Below are positions 5,819 to 6,190 of a stretch of DNA of 6,190 nt, piece after piece. Below the pieces are notes generated by a model. It made no database searches, was not told the DNA's origin, and worked only from the letters and a program-made list of their open reading frames with translations. This DNA comes from an uncultured Verrucomicrobiota bacterium (lineage in GTDB: Bacteria > Verrucomicrobiota > Kiritimatiellia > RFP12 > UBA3636), in NCBI GenBank assembly GCA_946534745.1, contig CAMNDA010000174.1:1-6190 (forward strand). Direction: 5' to 3'. Positions within the stretch are counted from its first letter, which is position 1. Each line of letters begins with the position of its first letter. Made by a program: the position numbers and the translations under genes.

Positions 5819-6190
5819 ATGATCGTCACCACCAAGCAGCTCTTCGCGCATGCCTACGGCAAGTACGCGATCGGCGCCTACAACATCAACAACCTCGAGC
5901 AGACCATGGGCCTCTTCGAGGGCAACGTCCGCTCCAGGGCCCCCTTCATCGTCCAGCTCTCCAAGGGCGCCCGCTCCTACACGCACAAGCTCATGCTCGA
6001 GGCGATGATGCAGACGGCGGACAAGATCTTCCCCGAGGCCGTCTTCGCCGTCCACCTCGACCACGGCGACGAGAAGACCTGCATGGACTGCATCGACTCG
6101 GGCGTCTACTCCTCCGTCATGATCGACGCCTCCGCCTTCCCCTACGAGGAGAACGTCGCCATCACCAAGCGCGTCGTCGACGCCGCCCAC
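5819..6190 (+). CDS. fba: Class II fructose-bisphosphate aldolase, N-terminal 124 residues (3' end outside window)
   Basis: This zinc-dependent cytoplasmic enzyme splits fructose 1,6-bisphosphate into dihydroxyacetone phosphate and glyceraldehyde 3-phosphate in glycolysis and runs in reverse for gluconeogenesis. Visible family marks are YAIGAYNINNLEQ (16-28), with N22 at the place of E. coli Asn35; APFIVQLSKGA (41-51), with S48 at the place of the substrate-binding serine; HLDHGD (79-84), where D81 is the proposed catalytic acid and H82 a zinc ligand; and SVMIDAS (99-105), followed by PYEENVAITKRVVDAAH (108-124). The remaining zinc ligands and the phosphate loop lie beyond the window. Full-length relatives are about 280-350 residues. 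The ATG at 5819 is the natural start; upstream GAAAGAG (5804-5810) is only a weak ribosome binding site. A tagatose-bisphosphate aldolase of the same family is a less likely alternative. Confidence 0.93.
   Translation, partial: MIVTTKQLFAHAYGKYAIGAYNINNLEQTMGLFEGNVRSRAPFIVQLSKGARSYTHKLMLEAMMQTADKIFPEAVFAVHLDHGDEKTCMDCIDSGVYSSVMIDASAFPYEENVAITKRVVDAAH

Noticed and set aside
5609..6190. 193-residue minus-strand open frame antisense to fba
   Set aside because: The plus strand carries an unmistakable class II aldolase; the antisense frame is Gly/Val/Asp-rich without features and crosses the rpsU terminator.

Overview
This is a very GC-rich window (about 70% by eye, with G or C at most third codon positions). 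It carries four protein-coding genes in a divergent layout. Two are on the minus strand (1-5231) and two are on the plus strand (5394-6190); both end genes run off the window. The combination of a large secreted DUF4874/DUF4832 protein, this style of class II aldolase, a bS21 gene and the high GC suggests an uncultured member of the Planctomycetota-Verrucomicrobiota group, perhaps a Kiritimatiellota-like gut or anaerobe genome. That placement is inference from protein flavour only; nothing in the window fixes the taxonomy.

Minus strand, read right to left: the DUF4874/DUF4832 gene (5231 to 2181) encodes a secreted protein of 1016 residues with an N-terminal signal peptide. Its C-terminal half is about 500 residues that I cannot assign. 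Its start has no Shine-Dalgarno sequence and lies exactly where transcription from an extended -10 would begin, so the mRNA may be leaderless. After 94 bp comes a DUF4011-type superfamily 1 helicase (2086 to beyond position 1). It has its own likely promoter and ribosome binding site. Only its first 695 residues are in the window.

Plus strand: rpsU (ribosomal protein bS21, 5394-5612) has a near-consensus promoter, a structured 5' leader of about 78 nt, a perfect Shine-Dalgarno sequence and a strong intrinsic terminator. It is followed by fba (class II fructose-bisphosphate aldolase, from 5819, cut by the window end) with a second near-consensus promoter.

The two plus-strand genes are housekeeping (translation, glycolysis) and appear to be separate transcription units. 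The two minus-strand genes are accessory in character and have no evident functional link to each other. I found no tRNA, rRNA, CRISPR array, insertion sequence or recognisable attachment site. There is no gene-free stretch longer than 300 bases: the gaps are 94 bp (2087-2180), 162 bp (5232-5393) and 206 bp (5613-5818). All three are mostly accounted for by promoters, leaders and a terminator. No clear new multi-gene system is visible. The best leads are the helicase as a possible defence-type gene whose decisive C-terminus lies outside, the unassigned half of the secreted protein, and the apparently leaderless start with a promoter that probably competes with the rpsU promoter.
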